The notes below the pieces were generated by a model. That model had not been told where the DNA came from and did not search any database. It saw only the letters and a program-made list of their open reading frames with translations. The position numbers were made by a program, and so were the translations under genes. A DNA stretch of 64,000 bases from Priestia aryabhattai (GTDB lineage Bacteria; Bacillota; Bacilli; Bacillales; Bacillaceae_H): positions 124,001 through 188,000 of the forward strand of contig NZ_JAMBOQ010000001.1 in the NCBI RefSeq assembly GCF_023715685.1, in the 5' to 3' direction. Each line of letters opens with the position of its first letter. The first letter of the stretch is position 1. Of the stretch, positions 34,393 through 42,973 are shown one piece after another.

Positions 34393-36478
34393 TAGTTTCC
34401 CCCCCTAACCATAAAATTCTTGCACTATTTATTACTACACCAATAGTGGCTGCATTATGAATAGCTGCTCCCACAATTGGAGAGAAGATACCTAAAGCAC
34501 CGAATAAAATTGCAATACCATTAATAGCAAATGTGGCAATAAAATTTTGTTTAATAATGTTCATGGTTTTTCTAGATAATCCAACTAACTCAGAAAGCAT
34601 CTCTGGGTTATCAGATGTAATGATAACGTCACTGGCTTCTGAAGCAATGTCTGTTCGTTTAGCGCCCATCGTTACACCTACATGGGCATGAGCTAAAGCT
34701 GGAGCATCATTAATACCATCACCTACCATCATGACAGCCCCTGTTCTTCCATATCTTTTCACATAAAAGGCTTTATCCTCTGGCAAAGCCTCTGCATGGT
34801 ACCAGTTCAGTTTTAAGCGACGTGCCATTTCTCTTGCAACCGTTCTCTTGTCTCCGGTAAGCATAATAATGTCGTTAATACCTTGATCTCGAAGGTTATT
34901 CACTGCGCGGTGCATGCCAGAACGTATTTTGTCAAAAATGCTAACTACTCCTACAAGTGTTTGATCATAGGCTACATAAATCACATTTTCGTCATTTTGC
35001 ATTTGTTGAAGTAAGCTATTTGTTTTAATCTTTAATTCATTCATAAAGCGTGAACTTCCAACAACAACCTTTTTACCATTTAACCAAGTAGAAATTCCTT
35101 TTCCTACTGTTGTTTCTACCTGAGCATTATCATCTCTAATAGGAATTAAAATGTTCCAGTCTTTCGCCTGTTTAATAATTGCAGCGGCAATAGGATGGGT
35201 GGAATTTTTCTCAGCTGTTGCAGCTAAACGAATGACATCTTCTTGATTAAAGCCTTCAGCAGCAATCACTTGCTGAACTACAGGAGTTCCTTCTGTAATG
35301 GTTCCTGTCTTATCAAGGATGACAGTATTTATTTTAGACATCTTTTCGATATGATGACTTCCTTTAACAATAGCCCCTTCTTTTGCAGCACGTCCAATTG
35401 ATGCGTATAAAGCTGTTGCTGTTGATAATTTAATTCCGCAAATAAAATCAATAACTAACATATTCATAGCTCTGTTAAGGTTTCGAGTTAAGACAAATGT
35501 AAGTAGTGCCAAACCAAAAGAAACAGGCACCATTTTTTCGGCTACTGTATCAGCTATATTCTGAATAGGAGCGCGTTTATCTTGTGCGTCCTCTAACAAT
35601 TTTATAATTTTAGAAAGGGACGTATCTTCCCCTACTTTTTCAACTGTTACCGTAAGATGTCCACCCTGTAAGACACTTCCTGCATACACGTTATCCCCAC
35701 CACTTATCTCACGTGGCATATATTCGCCAGTGATTGAAGCCTCATCTACTGTCCCGTTCCCATCTATTATAATTCCATCAACAGGAATTTTCTCTCCAGT
35801 AAATACAACGACCTGATCACCAACTTGAATATGCTCTACTAAAACCTTCTCTTCAATGCCCTTTTCATTTACTCTCCAAGCATATGAAGTATCTAATTTT
35901 AAAACAGAGTGAATATAGTGTTTTGTTTGTTCAGATGTATAGTCTGTTAATAGCTCACTAATTGTAGACATTAAAGTAATGATTAAAGCTGATCCTGGAT
36001 TCTTCATATATAATGAAGCGAATATAGAAGCAGCTGTTAATGTATTTGCATTCCCTTTTCTTTCTTTTAATACATGAAAAATACCATCTTTAATTACATC
36101 ATAGGAAGTGCCAATGGCAGTAAAGATACTAAGCCAGTAAGAAAGTGCCTTTAATATAACAGGACACGAAGAACGTTGAAGATACCAGTTAACTAAAAAT
36201 ATGGTCCCACAAGCTATGATAGGCATAACTTTCTTCCATGAATATGTTGCTTGCTTAATTGTATGTTTATATTTATAGATGAACGATTTTAGGTTATATA
36301 AAGAGAGATTAATATGATGATAAACAAGTAGACTTCCAGTTACTTGATTATAGCTTGCAGAATGTACTCCTGGAAAAGAACGTAACCAAGTTTCAATATG
36401 GCTTATTTCTAGCTGTTTAGGTATATAAAACCGGGTTCTTCCAGGAAGAGAATGAGCTACCTTTACCCCAAACATCAT
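34364..36478 (-). CDS. Heavy-metal P1B-type ATPase with HMA2-like N-terminus and altered CPx motif
   Basis: About 704 residues. Order: cysteine-free HMA2-like domain with HSLPGRTRFYIP (about 10-21), membrane helices (about 84-185), actuator with TGE (about 250), helices about 315-360, phosphorylation site DKTGTITEG (Asp near 389), nucleotide-domain HP motif (STHPIAAAI), and GDGINDAPAL hinge. The helix that should hold the metal-binding CPC reads FICGIKLSTATA, so the first Cys and the Pro are replaced and only one Cys remains. The metal is therefore not Cu/Zn/Cd by the usual rules. Start at ATG 36478 overlaps the stop of the previous gene. Likely a metal exporter at the plasma membrane. Confidence 0.88.
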   Translation of the reverse strand: MMFGVKVAHSLPGRTRFYIPKQLEISHIETWLRSFPGVHSASYNQVTGSLLVYHHINLSLYNLKSFIYKYKHTIKQATYSWKKVMPIIACGTIFLVNWYLQRSSCPVILKALSYWLSIFTAIGTSYDVIKDGIFHVLKERKGNANTLTAASIFASLYMKNPGSALIITLMSTISELLTDYTSEQTKHYIHSVLKLDTSYAWRVNEKGIEEKVLVEHIQVGDQVVVFTGEKIPVDGIIIDGNGTVDEASITGEYMPREISGGDNVYAGSVLQGGHLTVTVEKVGEDTSLSKIIKLLEDAQDKRAPIQNIADTVAEKMVPVSFGLALLTFVLTRNLNRAMNMLVIDFICGIKLSTATALYASIGRAAKEGAIVKGSHHIEKMSKINTVILDKTGTITEGTPVVQQVIAAEGFNQEDVIRLAATAEKNSTHPIAAAIIKQAKDWNILIPIRDDNAQVETTVGKGISTWLNGKKVVVGSSRFMNELKIKTNSLLQQMQNDENVIYVAYDQTLVGVVSIFDKIRSGMHRAVNNLRDQGINDIIMLTGDKRTVAREMARRLKLNWYHAEALPEDKAFYVKRYGRTGAVMMVGDGINDAPALAHAHVGVTMGAKRTDIASEASDVIITSDNPEMLSELVGLSRKTMNIIKQNFIATFAINGIAILFGALGIFSPIVGAAIHNAATIGVVINSARILWLGGETNESQILRSA

Positions 36479-37011
36479 CACCTATTCTTTTCCCCCTTAT
36501 CTTTAATGATGCTGTATGACCAATAAAGTAAGCTTGCGGAGAAAGCAGGCGCACTTCCAAACGTCTGAATTCCTTTTCCTAATAAAAATAGAATAAATAA
36601 ACTATCAAGATCAGCAAAACCATTGGTTTGCTTTTTAATCCCTTTGTCTATAAATCCAAGTGTATTAGTCATGCCATTCATCAATGTAGCATCTATCTTT
36701 AAAATGGCGTTAGATGCTATTTGTACGATATAACTCATCAGTTCATCTAACTCTTCTTGATTAATATGAGGTACAACAAATTGAAGTACTAAACTTCCGG
36801 TTATTTCTGAAGCTTGTGAAGTTAAAATAAGAGGATGTTTTTTTACTTCTTCAGTTAAAGTACGTGCAATAATACGGTGCTTCCAACTGTCACATTGTAT
36901 ACGCAACCGACCAGGCATAGCATGTAATACTTTTATTTTTTGATCACGGAATTGAGACATAATTTTAGGGGCAATAAAAGAGGCACCTAAACCAATTACA
37001 GTAGGAAGCAT
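36478..37011 (-). CDS. HMA2-like domain membrane protein
   Basis: 177 residues. The domain with KVLHAMPGRLRIQCD (about 26-40) and TGSLVLQF (about 75) matches the ATPase's N-terminal domain. An N-terminal hydrophobic segment and one C-terminal hydrophobic region (LDSLFILFLLGKGIQTFGSA, FSASLLYWSYSIIKD) suggest membrane attachment. ATG 37011 has GGGAGG seven bases upstream; an ATG two codons earlier overlaps that site. The TGA stop overlaps the ATPase start (TGATG), showing translational coupling. Likely an auxiliary subunit. Confidence 0.72.
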   Translation of the reverse strand: MLPTVIGLGASFIAPKIMSQFRDQKIKVLHAMPGRLRIQCDSWKHRIIARTLTEEVKKHPLILTSQASEITGSLVLQFVVPHINQEELDELMSYIVQIASNAILKIDATLMNGMTNTLGFIDKGIKKQTNGFADLDSLFILFLLGKGIQTFGSAPAFSASLLYWSYSIIKDKGEKNR

Positions 37012-37029
37012 GCTCATTCCTCCCTTTCC

Positions 37030-37362
37030 TTAAGATCTATATTCTTCTTGGTATATTTGCTCAATAAGTTGAAACCACTCTTCAATTTCTTTGTTATTTG
37101 TCATGTGAGAAGCATTATATGTAATGAGTAAACTCCCGGTATCTGGTGTAAATAATGCATCATATACAAGAACCTGAGATTTCAAATTTGAAATAATTAA
37201 TTCAACTAATCTTTTATTTTCTTTCCAAACAGTTGATCGAAGTCTAATTCTTCCTGGAATGAAATGCACAAGATTAATTTGTAATTTATGTAATTTTCTC
37301 TCTACATACTTCATTAGTATCTTCTCTTTAATACTCATCAATATCCAAATACCACCAATCAT
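37030..37362 (-). CDS. HMA2-like domain protein, first gene of the ATPase operon
   Basis: 110 residues that are essentially one domain: HFIPGRIRLRSTVWKENK (about 34-51) followed by TPDTGSLLITYNAS (about 79-92), the same PGR-x-R and TGSLL marks as in the three downstream proteins. No CxxC metal site and no membrane span. Start uncertain: ATG 37362 has a poor site; ATG 37338 is an alternative. It sits 12-19 bp before the next gene, so the operon runs 37362 to 33512 with five genes. Confidence 0.68.
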   Translation of the reverse strand: MIGGIWILMSIKEKILMKYVERKLHKLQINLVHFIPGRIRLRSTVWKENKRLVELIISNLKSQVLVYDALFTPDTGSLLITYNASHMTNNKEIEEWFQLIEQIYQEEYRS

Positions 37363-37573
37363 TTTTCTTTATTTTACCAACTTACGTATTTTATAACAAT
37401 ATAAGTATTAAAATATTGTAAATTTTATTAAGCGCAAGTAAGCAATAAAACTCATATTTATAGTTATTTTATGGATAATATGACCCTTATTATATTACCT
37501 TTTTTAAATTATCTGCATAATTAGTTCAAACTCTATCATATAGTTCTAGTAAATGGAGGTGGAACGATAGATT

Positions 37574-38560
37574 ATGACAACTCTATCACAATTAAGTAAA
37601 GACCTAATAGGTGTTTTATTACTACTGCTTTTTGGTTATTGTTTTTTCTTTGTTGATATAAATACGAAAGATTTAGCTATTCCAGCATCCTTATTAAATG
37701 TAAACTCCATTTTTTTAAGTATTGTACTTGAAGCTATTCCGTTTATCCTGCTTGGAGTATTTGCATCTGCTCTTATTCAAGTATTTGTCTCTGAAGAACT
37801 TATTCAACGTTTGATTCCAAAAAATCCATATATTGCGCTTATACCGGCTGTTTTAGTAAGTACTCTTTTACCCGTTTGTGAATGCGCCATTATTCCCGTT
37901 ATAAGAAGGCTATTAAAAAAAGGAATGCCTCTTCATATTGGCGTTGTTATTCTAGTCGGGGCACCTATTTTAAACCCAGTTGTATTTGCTGCCACTTTTT
38001 ATGCTTTCCAGTCAAATACGCCCATCGTCTACAGTCGTATGGGTCTGGCTGTTGCTGCTTGTATATTAATTGGTCTATCCGTTTATTTCTTTTTTAAAAA
38101 TTCCAATCAGCTACGAGATGTATACGTTCACGAACATGAGGAAGCAAAAGCAGGAAATAAGTTAAAACAAACGTTGTATCATGCCAGTGATGAATTTTTC
38201 GATATGGGCAAATACTTATTATTTGGTGCACTCGTAGCAAGTCTATTTCAAACCTTTTTAGATAGACAACTATTGACGAATCTTGCAAGCAATGACTACA
38301 TGTCTTCTGCCGTTATGATGGGATTTGCTTATGTGCTGTCACTTTGTTCAGAAGCAGATGCTTTTGTTGCTTCATCTTTTTCTCATACATTTTCACCTAC
38401 AGCTCTTCTTGCCTTCCTACTATATGGACCTATGATGGATTTTAAAAACACTATTATGCTGCTGGCTTTTTTTAAAAAACGTTTTGCATTTAGTCTGATT
38501 CTTATCATTACTGTGATTGTGTATCTTATCGTCATGACTTATGGAATAGTTAGTAGATAG
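37574..38560 (+). CDS. ycgR: Permease of the UPF0718/DUF318 family (YcgR)
   Basis: 328 residues with eight membrane helices in two blocks around a charged central loop (about 190-215). Conserved features include LEAIPFILLGVFASALIQVF, VCECAIIPVIRRLLKKG with its Cys, and CSEADAFVASSF. Paired with the next gene it matches B. subtilis ycgR-ycgQ. The family is associated with metal or thiol-metabolite transport, but the substrate is unproven. ATG 37574 follows GGAGGTGG. It is divergent from the HMA2/ATPase operon, sharing a 210-bp AT-rich control region. Confidence 0.85.
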   Translation: MTTLSQLSKDLIGVLLLLLFGYCFFFVDINTKDLAIPASLLNVNSIFLSIVLEAIPFILLGVFASALIQVFVSEELIQRLIPKNPYIALIPAVLVSTLLPVCECAIIPVIRRLLKKGMPLHIGVVILVGAPILNPVVFAATFYAFQSNTPIVYSRMGLAVAACILIGLSVYFFFKNSNQLRDVYVHEHEEAKAGNKLKQTLYHASDEFFDMGKYLLFGALVASLFQTFLDRQLLTNLASNDYMSSAVMMGFAYVLSLCSEADAFVASSFSHTFSPTALLAFLLYGPMMDFKNTIMLLAFFKKRFAFSLILIITVIVYLIVMTYGIVSR

Positions 38561-38570
38561 GAGAAATGGT

Positions 38571-39530
38571 ATGAAAAAAATTGATCAGCAATTTATTATT
38601 TATATAAGGGGAATATTACTAATTGGTTTTTCCCTTCTTATGTTTAAACTCATATTAACAGGTAAAATCATTCAATTTATTGTGCCTAAAATGATGCCTT
38701 TTATATTGTTTTCTTCTGGTACCTTTTTTTTGTTGGGAATTATACAAATTTGGCGAAGTAGTGTAAATAAGGATTTATCTTGTGAATGCGGTCATGATCA
38801 TATTGAAAAAGGAAAAATTCAAACAGCTTTTGTTTATTCTTTATTTCTATTGCCTATTATGACGGGCTTTTTATTGTCTAACCATACACTTGATAGTTCG
38901 GTTGCAATAAAAAGAGGATTAAATTTTTCAGTTAATACACCTGATACTCAACAACCCGCAGATGATAAAAAAAGTGACACTACCAATTCAAAATTAGAAA
39001 CATATACAAATGATTTATTAGATGGAAATTCAGAAGAAACACCGCAGAATGTTCCAACAAACCATCAAAACAGTATTACTGCTAAAGTAGCACCTAAAGG
39101 TTTTTATGAGTTGCTTCAAAAGAAGATACTCAAGCAATCGGTAATTTCTATAAATGACACGAATTATATTCCAGTCATGAATATTATTGAAAACAACACA
39201 GATCAGTTTATTGGAAAAAAAATCGAAGTAAATGGTTTTGTATATCGTGAAAAAGGATTTAAAGATAATCAACTCGTTGTTGCTCGTTTTGGAATATCTT
39301 GTTGTGCAGCAGATGCATCTGTATACGGCTTATTATCTACCCTAGAAAATGCCTCAGCATTAAAAAAAGATACATGGGTTCATATAACAGGAATAATACA
39401 AAAAACTACGTATAACGGAGAAAATACCCCCTATATTCAGGTTCAACAGATTGAGTCCATTCATCCACCTGATAACCCATACGTATATGAACTTTACCAA
39501 GGTGAACAACTGATAGGCCCTGGTGAGTAA
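38571..39530 (+). CDS. ycgQ: TIGR03943/UPF0703 family protein (YcgQ)
   Basis: 319 residues. N-terminal half has about four membrane helices, interrupted by CECGHDHIEKGK (a Cys/His cluster, about residues 64-75, possible metal ligands). The extracytoplasmic C-terminal half (about 180-310) carries the family's FGISCCAADASVYG motif. AGGAG lies before ATG 38571, and the gap to ycgR is 10 bp. A low-complexity Asp/Thr/Asn/Gln linker (about 122-165) separates the halves. YcgR and YcgQ are thought to act together; the Cys/His motif plus context favours a role with divalent metals (inference). Confidence 0.87.
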   Translation: MKKIDQQFIIYIRGILLIGFSLLMFKLILTGKIIQFIVPKMMPFILFSSGTFFLLGIIQIWRSSVNKDLSCECGHDHIEKGKIQTAFVYSLFLLPIMTGFLLSNHTLDSSVAIKRGLNFSVNTPDTQQPADDKKSDTTNSKLETYTNDLLDGNSEETPQNVPTNHQNSITAKVAPKGFYELLQKKILKQSVISINDTNYIPVMNIIENNTDQFIGKKIEVNGFVYREKGFKDNQLVVARFGISCCAADASVYGLLSTLENASALKKDTWVHITGIIQKTTYNGENTPYIQVQQIESIHPPDNPYVYELYQGEQLIGPGE

Positions 39531-39724
39531 AAAGACTATAAGGCTGGTCTACGCTACCAAGGATCAGCTACACGCAACTCATTCATAGCGTTTATCTAAC
39601 GTAACAAAACTTGTCGTTTTTATTACACGGGCAGATAAACGATACGAACAACGTTCGGAAAGATCATTACTCATTAGTTATTAATTGACTTATAGAATTG
39701 GTTTAAGTTAACATTGAACAAACT

Positions 39725-39830
39725 GAATACTCCAAAGGGGAGTAGCTGTACAACAAAAGTCGTCACTACGAAACAAAATGTTTCCGGCTTTGTTGGCAAT
39801 CTTAATTGTTAGCAAGACCTTTGCCTACAT
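39725..39830 (+). promoter_or_regulatory. yybP-ykoY (Mn2+-sensing) riboswitch
   Basis: Contains the family's invariant pieces in order: CAAAGGGGAGTAGC (5' side of P1 and the L1 metal-binding loop), AAAGTCGTCACTACG, a P3 hairpin ending CCGGCTTTGTTGGC, then TTAGCAAGACCTTTGCC closing P1 with the L3-type sequence. In this class Mn2+ bridges L1 and L3 and favours antitermination, so the gene below is on when Mn2+ is high. A strong terminator follows at 39861-39906. Confidence 0.92.
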
Positions 39831-39860
39831 TTTTAGTTGGGTGAAGTCTGTGTTTGTACA

Positions 39861-39906
39861 TCAAGCGCTTTTATCTACTAAAAGGATAAAAGCGCTTTTT
39901 GTTTTT
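39861..39906 (+). terminator. Riboswitch expression-platform terminator
   Basis: AAGCGCTTTTATC/GATAAAAGCGCTT stem with TTTTTG-TTTTTT tail, 31 bases after the aptamer and 37 bases before the start codon of the 66-residue gene. Confidence 0.88.
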
Positions 39907-39942
39907 TATAGATTTAAAATGACTATGAGGAGTGATTAAATT

Positions 39943-40143
39943 ATGTTCAAGAAACTGTTTGATTCACTAATGAATAATAAACACAAGCGTTATAGTAGCA
40001 GTGATTATAAAAGAGGAAAATCAAAACCTTTTAAGAGTTATAGCAGCAGTGATAACTATAGGAAAAAGCGTGACCACCACGAAAGTTATGGACATCATCG
40101 TTATAAGAGAAAAAGAAAGAGTGGAAGTTTCTTTAGTAGTTAA
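39943..40143 (+). CDS. 66-residue Lys/Arg/His/Ser-rich protein under a Mn riboswitch
   Basis: Product starts MFKKLFDSLMNNKHKRYSSS and is extremely basic and polar: by count 13 Lys, 7 Arg, 5 His and 14 Ser in 66 residues. Two YSSSD repeats precede a DHHESYGHHRYKRKRK stretch. No membrane span or cysteine; the first 12 residues form a short amphipathic helix. ATG 39943 follows GAGGAG at nine bases. It is the only gene between the riboswitch terminator and its own 18-bp terminator at 40153-40197. A role in Mn handling (chelation, nucleic-acid protection, or control of a transporter) is inferred from regulation only; usual targets of this riboswitch are membrane exporters (MntP, P-type ATPases, TerC). 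Confidence 0.72.
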   Translation: MFKKLFDSLMNNKHKRYSSSDYKRGKSKPFKSYSSSDNYRKKRDHHESYGHHRYKRKRKSGSFFSS

Positions 40144-40152
40144 ATAAGAAAA

Positions 40153-40197
40153 AAGGTACCTCATTCTAATGGCATTGGAGAATGAGGTACCTTTTTA
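40153..40197 (+). terminator. Terminator of the 66-residue gene
   Basis: AAAAAGGTACCTCATTCT pairs with AGAATGAGGTACCTTTTT, a long perfect stem. Confidence 0.9.
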
Positions 40198-40735
40198 AAG
40201 AAATCTATAACTGAAAATAAAGCACAACAAATACTATCTTTCCCACTATAAGCATAGGTATAGAAAGTACTTATTTTATGCATTAATTCCACTCTCACCT
40301 ACTGAAGGAATGTTAAATTTTCAACAATGTAGAAAAACGTGCATCATAAAGAAGAAAAAGACCCTTTTACCAATCCTTTGCCTCTCAGAGAATTGGTTTT
40401 TTCATGTGTTCCCGAAAGAGACATTATGGTAATTAATTGTATATCATATGCAGCTTAAAAACAGAAAAAGCTACTGGCCTCAACAGTAGCTTTTTCTGTT
40501 CTCGTAAGGAAACTGGAGAATTAGCATTATGATGCCTCACAGCGTCTTGAGTAGTTTGCTCAAGGTACTCCATTTTATAAATTAAATTATCCTTTTAGGA
40601 TAATTTAAAAAGAAAAAAGGAATGTTTATCAAATAGGTTTTGAGACTAGAATTTTTAAATTATATATAGTACCATTGATGTTTCCAAAAAAGCTAATACT
40701 AAAATTAGCGAGTAGAAAGTGAGGTTGGGATATCT
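40198..40735. other. Intergenic region with dispersed repeat copy D
   Basis: No gene. It holds the repeat at 40395-40610, an upstream partial hairpin around 40362-40412 (CCAATCC...GAATTGG), and the promoter of the antiporter gene. Confidence 0.5.
40395..40610 (+). repeat. Dispersed three-hairpin intergenic repeat, copy D
   Basis: CCGAAAGAGACATTATGG, TTGTATATCATATGCAGC, hairpin AGAAAAAGCTACTG/CAGTAGCTTTTTCT, then TGATGCCTCACAGCG and a perfect CTTGAG-TAGTTTG-CTCAAG stem-loop. The last hairpin is replaced by the AT-rich AAATTATCC/GGATAATTT. It lies 3' of, and in sense with, the 66-residue gene. Confidence 0.78.
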
Positions 40736-42799
40736 ATGCACTTCCCTCTAAAAGAACCAGTTCTCATATTTGGTTTTGCTGTATTAATCTTTTTGTTATT
40801 CCCTATACTCATGGGAAAACTAAGGATACCTGCTATTATTGGTCCCATTATTGCAGGTATTATCGTCGGACCAAATGGTCTAGAAATATTAGCACGAGAT
40901 TCAACCATTCAATTGCTTGGAACAGTTGGATTATTATTTATTATGTTTATAGCAGGCCTTGAGTTAGACCTTGATGGTTTCAAAAAATACCGAAATCGCA
41001 GCATTTTATTTGGTCTCCTCTCGTTTTTAATCCCATTGATTCTTGGAATACTAGTAGGGTTATGGCTTAATCTCAGCATGCTATCAGCTATTTTATTCGG
41101 TAGCATTTTCTCTACACATACTCTTTTAGGGTACCCTGCCATCAGCCGACTTGGCGTCGCAAAAAACCAGGCTGTCACCACAGCAGTTGGCGGTACATTA
41201 TTAACAGATAGCTTGGCATTACTTTTCCTTGCAGTAATAACAGGTGCCTCTGAAGGCCATTTAACCGTTGGCTTTTTTGTATACTTGATTATTGCAACTG
41301 CCCTTTTTGCTATAGTTGTTCTACTTTTGACCCCTTATCTCACAAAGTGGTTCTTTAAACGTTCTAATAATGAAGGAACTACAGAATTCAACTTTGTTCT
41401 GGCCATTTTATTCGTTGCAGGGGCAATCTCCTTATTTGTGGGATTAGAACCAATCATCGGCGCATTTTTAGCCGGTCTAGCCTTAAATCGGTACATTTAC
41501 GATCATGGACCATTAATGAATCGAATTCGCTTTACGGCAAATGCCTTATTTATTCCATTTTTCTTATTATCTGTAGGTATGTTAATGGATCTTGGTGTTC
41601 TTATTTCGAGCCCTAAAGCATTACTAACCATTGTATTAATTACAATTGTAGCAATTGGAAGTAAACTACTTGCCAGTTGGGTTACGAGTAAAGTATATGG
41701 TTATTCTAAGACTGAAAGTAAGGTAATATTTGGACTTTCCACTACCCATGCTGCAGCAACATTGGCAATAACACTTGTTGGATATCAATTTGGATTATTT
41801 GACCAGCAAATCATAAATGCTGTAATTATTGTCATTTTAGTTACTTGTATTCTGGGGCCCTACTTGTGTGAAAAATATGGAAGGAAATTGGCTGTTGCAC
41901 AAGATAAAGAAGTACTGGACGATACACTTCCGGAACGTATATTAATCACAATTACAAATTCAAATATAATGGAATCTTTACTTGATTTAGGATTTGTTCT
42001 TAAAAAGGCGAAAAAGACAGAAGAACCGATTTATCCCTTAACAGTCGTTCAAAAGGATTTAAAACAAGCAGGTAATGACGTAGCACAAGCTGAAAGAATG
42101 CTTGGACACGCTCTTACATATGCATCAGGGGCAGATATTCCCGTTAAGTTATTGACACGGGTAGATCATAATATTGGATGGGGCATCGAACGTGCTGCTA
42201 CAGAGGAACGAATCACAACAATTATCGTGGGATGGGATGGTTCAGGTAAAGGAAGCCAAAAGGTCTTCGGTAGAGTTATTGATAATTTCCTTGAACATAC
42301 CTATCAACGCTCACTTATAACCACGATCAAGCAGCCGTTGAATACGATGGAACGAGTGATTCTTGTTCTGCCAAATAATATCGTACACAAACCAGGTTTT
42401 GAAGATTCACTTTCAATTATTAAAGGCATTGCATCCCAACTCAACACGACAATTCAAGGCCTTGTCATTCGTGATGACTTAGAAGCTTATAGAAAAGCTT
42501 CGGAACAGGTACATCCTAATGTCGAAGTCGAGTTCCAATCCATTGATTGCTGGAATTCCGTTTATAAAAATGATTTGAACAATATTAAGTCAACTGATCT
42601 TGTGATTTTATTAAGTGCTAGAAAAGGAACTGTGGCATGGCACCCAGAATTAGAAACTTTACCGAAAAAACTAGCTTCAATGAATCTTGAGAACTTCATC
42701 GTGTTCTACCCCACGGAAATGAAGGAAACAGATATTCGAGGCTCACGTGGCACGGAAATCCCAAAAGAATTACTTTTTAAAAGTGATTATGAGGACTAA
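40736..42799 (+). CDS. CPA2-family cation:proton antiporter with Usp-like C-terminal domain
   Basis: 687 residues. About 12-13 membrane helices (1-385) of the Na+/H+-K+/H+ exchanger family: IPAIIGPIIAGIIVGPNGL, FIMFIAGLELDLDGFKK, and TTAVGGTLLTDSLALLFLA containing the conserved TD pair of the ion site. A soluble C-terminal region (about 395-680) has two universal-stress-protein-like halves (LPERILITITNS; MERVILVLPNN). ATG 40736 follows GAGGTTGGG. It exchanges K+ or Na+ for protons; the Usp-like tail may bind nucleotide and gate the channel. Terminator at 42845. Confidence 0.9.
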   Translation: MHFPLKEPVLIFGFAVLIFLLFPILMGKLRIPAIIGPIIAGIIVGPNGLEILARDSTIQLLGTVGLLFIMFIAGLELDLDGFKKYRNRSILFGLLSFLIPLILGILVGLWLNLSMLSAILFGSIFSTHTLLGYPAISRLGVAKNQAVTTAVGGTLLTDSLALLFLAVITGASEGHLTVGFFVYLIIATALFAIVVLLLTPYLTKWFFKRSNNEGTTEFNFVLAILFVAGAISLFVGLEPIIGAFLAGLALNRYIYDHGPLMNRIRFTANALFIPFFLLSVGMLMDLGVLISSPKALLTIVLITIVAIGSKLLASWVTSKVYGYSKTESKVIFGLSTTHAAATLAITLVGYQFGLFDQQIINAVIIVILVTCILGPYLCEKYGRKLAVAQDKEVLDDTLPERILITITNSNIMESLLDLGFVLKKAKKTEEPIYPLTVVQKDLKQAGNDVAQAERMLGHALTYASGADIPVKLLTRVDHNIGWGIERAATEERITTIIVGWDGSGKGSQKVFGRVIDNFLEHTYQRSLITTIKQPLNTMERVILVLPNNIVHKPGFEDSLSIIKGIASQLNTTIQGLVIRDDLEAYRKASEQVHPNVEVEFQSIDCWNSVYKNDLNNIKSTDLVILLSARKGTVAWHPELETLPKKLASMNLENFIVFYPTEMKETDIRGSRGTEIPKELLFKSDYED

Positions 42800-42844
42800 T
42801 AATATTAGATCTAATATATCCTTGGAAAATTAGGTTGAATTAAA

Positions 42845-42888
42845 AACAAAAACCCTTGTCACATTAACATCTGTGGCCAGGGTTTTTA
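42845..42888 (+). terminator. Terminator of the antiporter gene
   Basis: AAAACCCTTG.CACA/TGTGGCCAGGGTTTTT stem. Confidence 0.75.
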
Positions 42889-42973
42889 TATCTTTGTAAA
42901 GTACTTAATAAGGTATATAAAAAAACTAAAGCACGGAGAATAAGCACCAAAACATGTTTTATTAATCTAATGA

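Larger units (their letters stand above)
39531..39942 (+). other. Leader region of the 66-residue gene (riboswitch and terminator)
   Basis: About 410 bp with no coding frame. The left 190 bp contain the end of ycgQ transcription and presumably the promoter; TTGACT at about 39686 and TATAGA/TTTAAG nearby are only weak candidates. The rest is the yybP-ykoY aptamer and its terminator. Confidence 0.55.

Noticed and set aside
37363-37573. Possible Zur or Mn-regulator box between the ATPase operon and ycgR
   Set aside because: The region has AT-rich inverted segments, but nothing matches the B. subtilis Zur or MntR consensus closely enough to claim.
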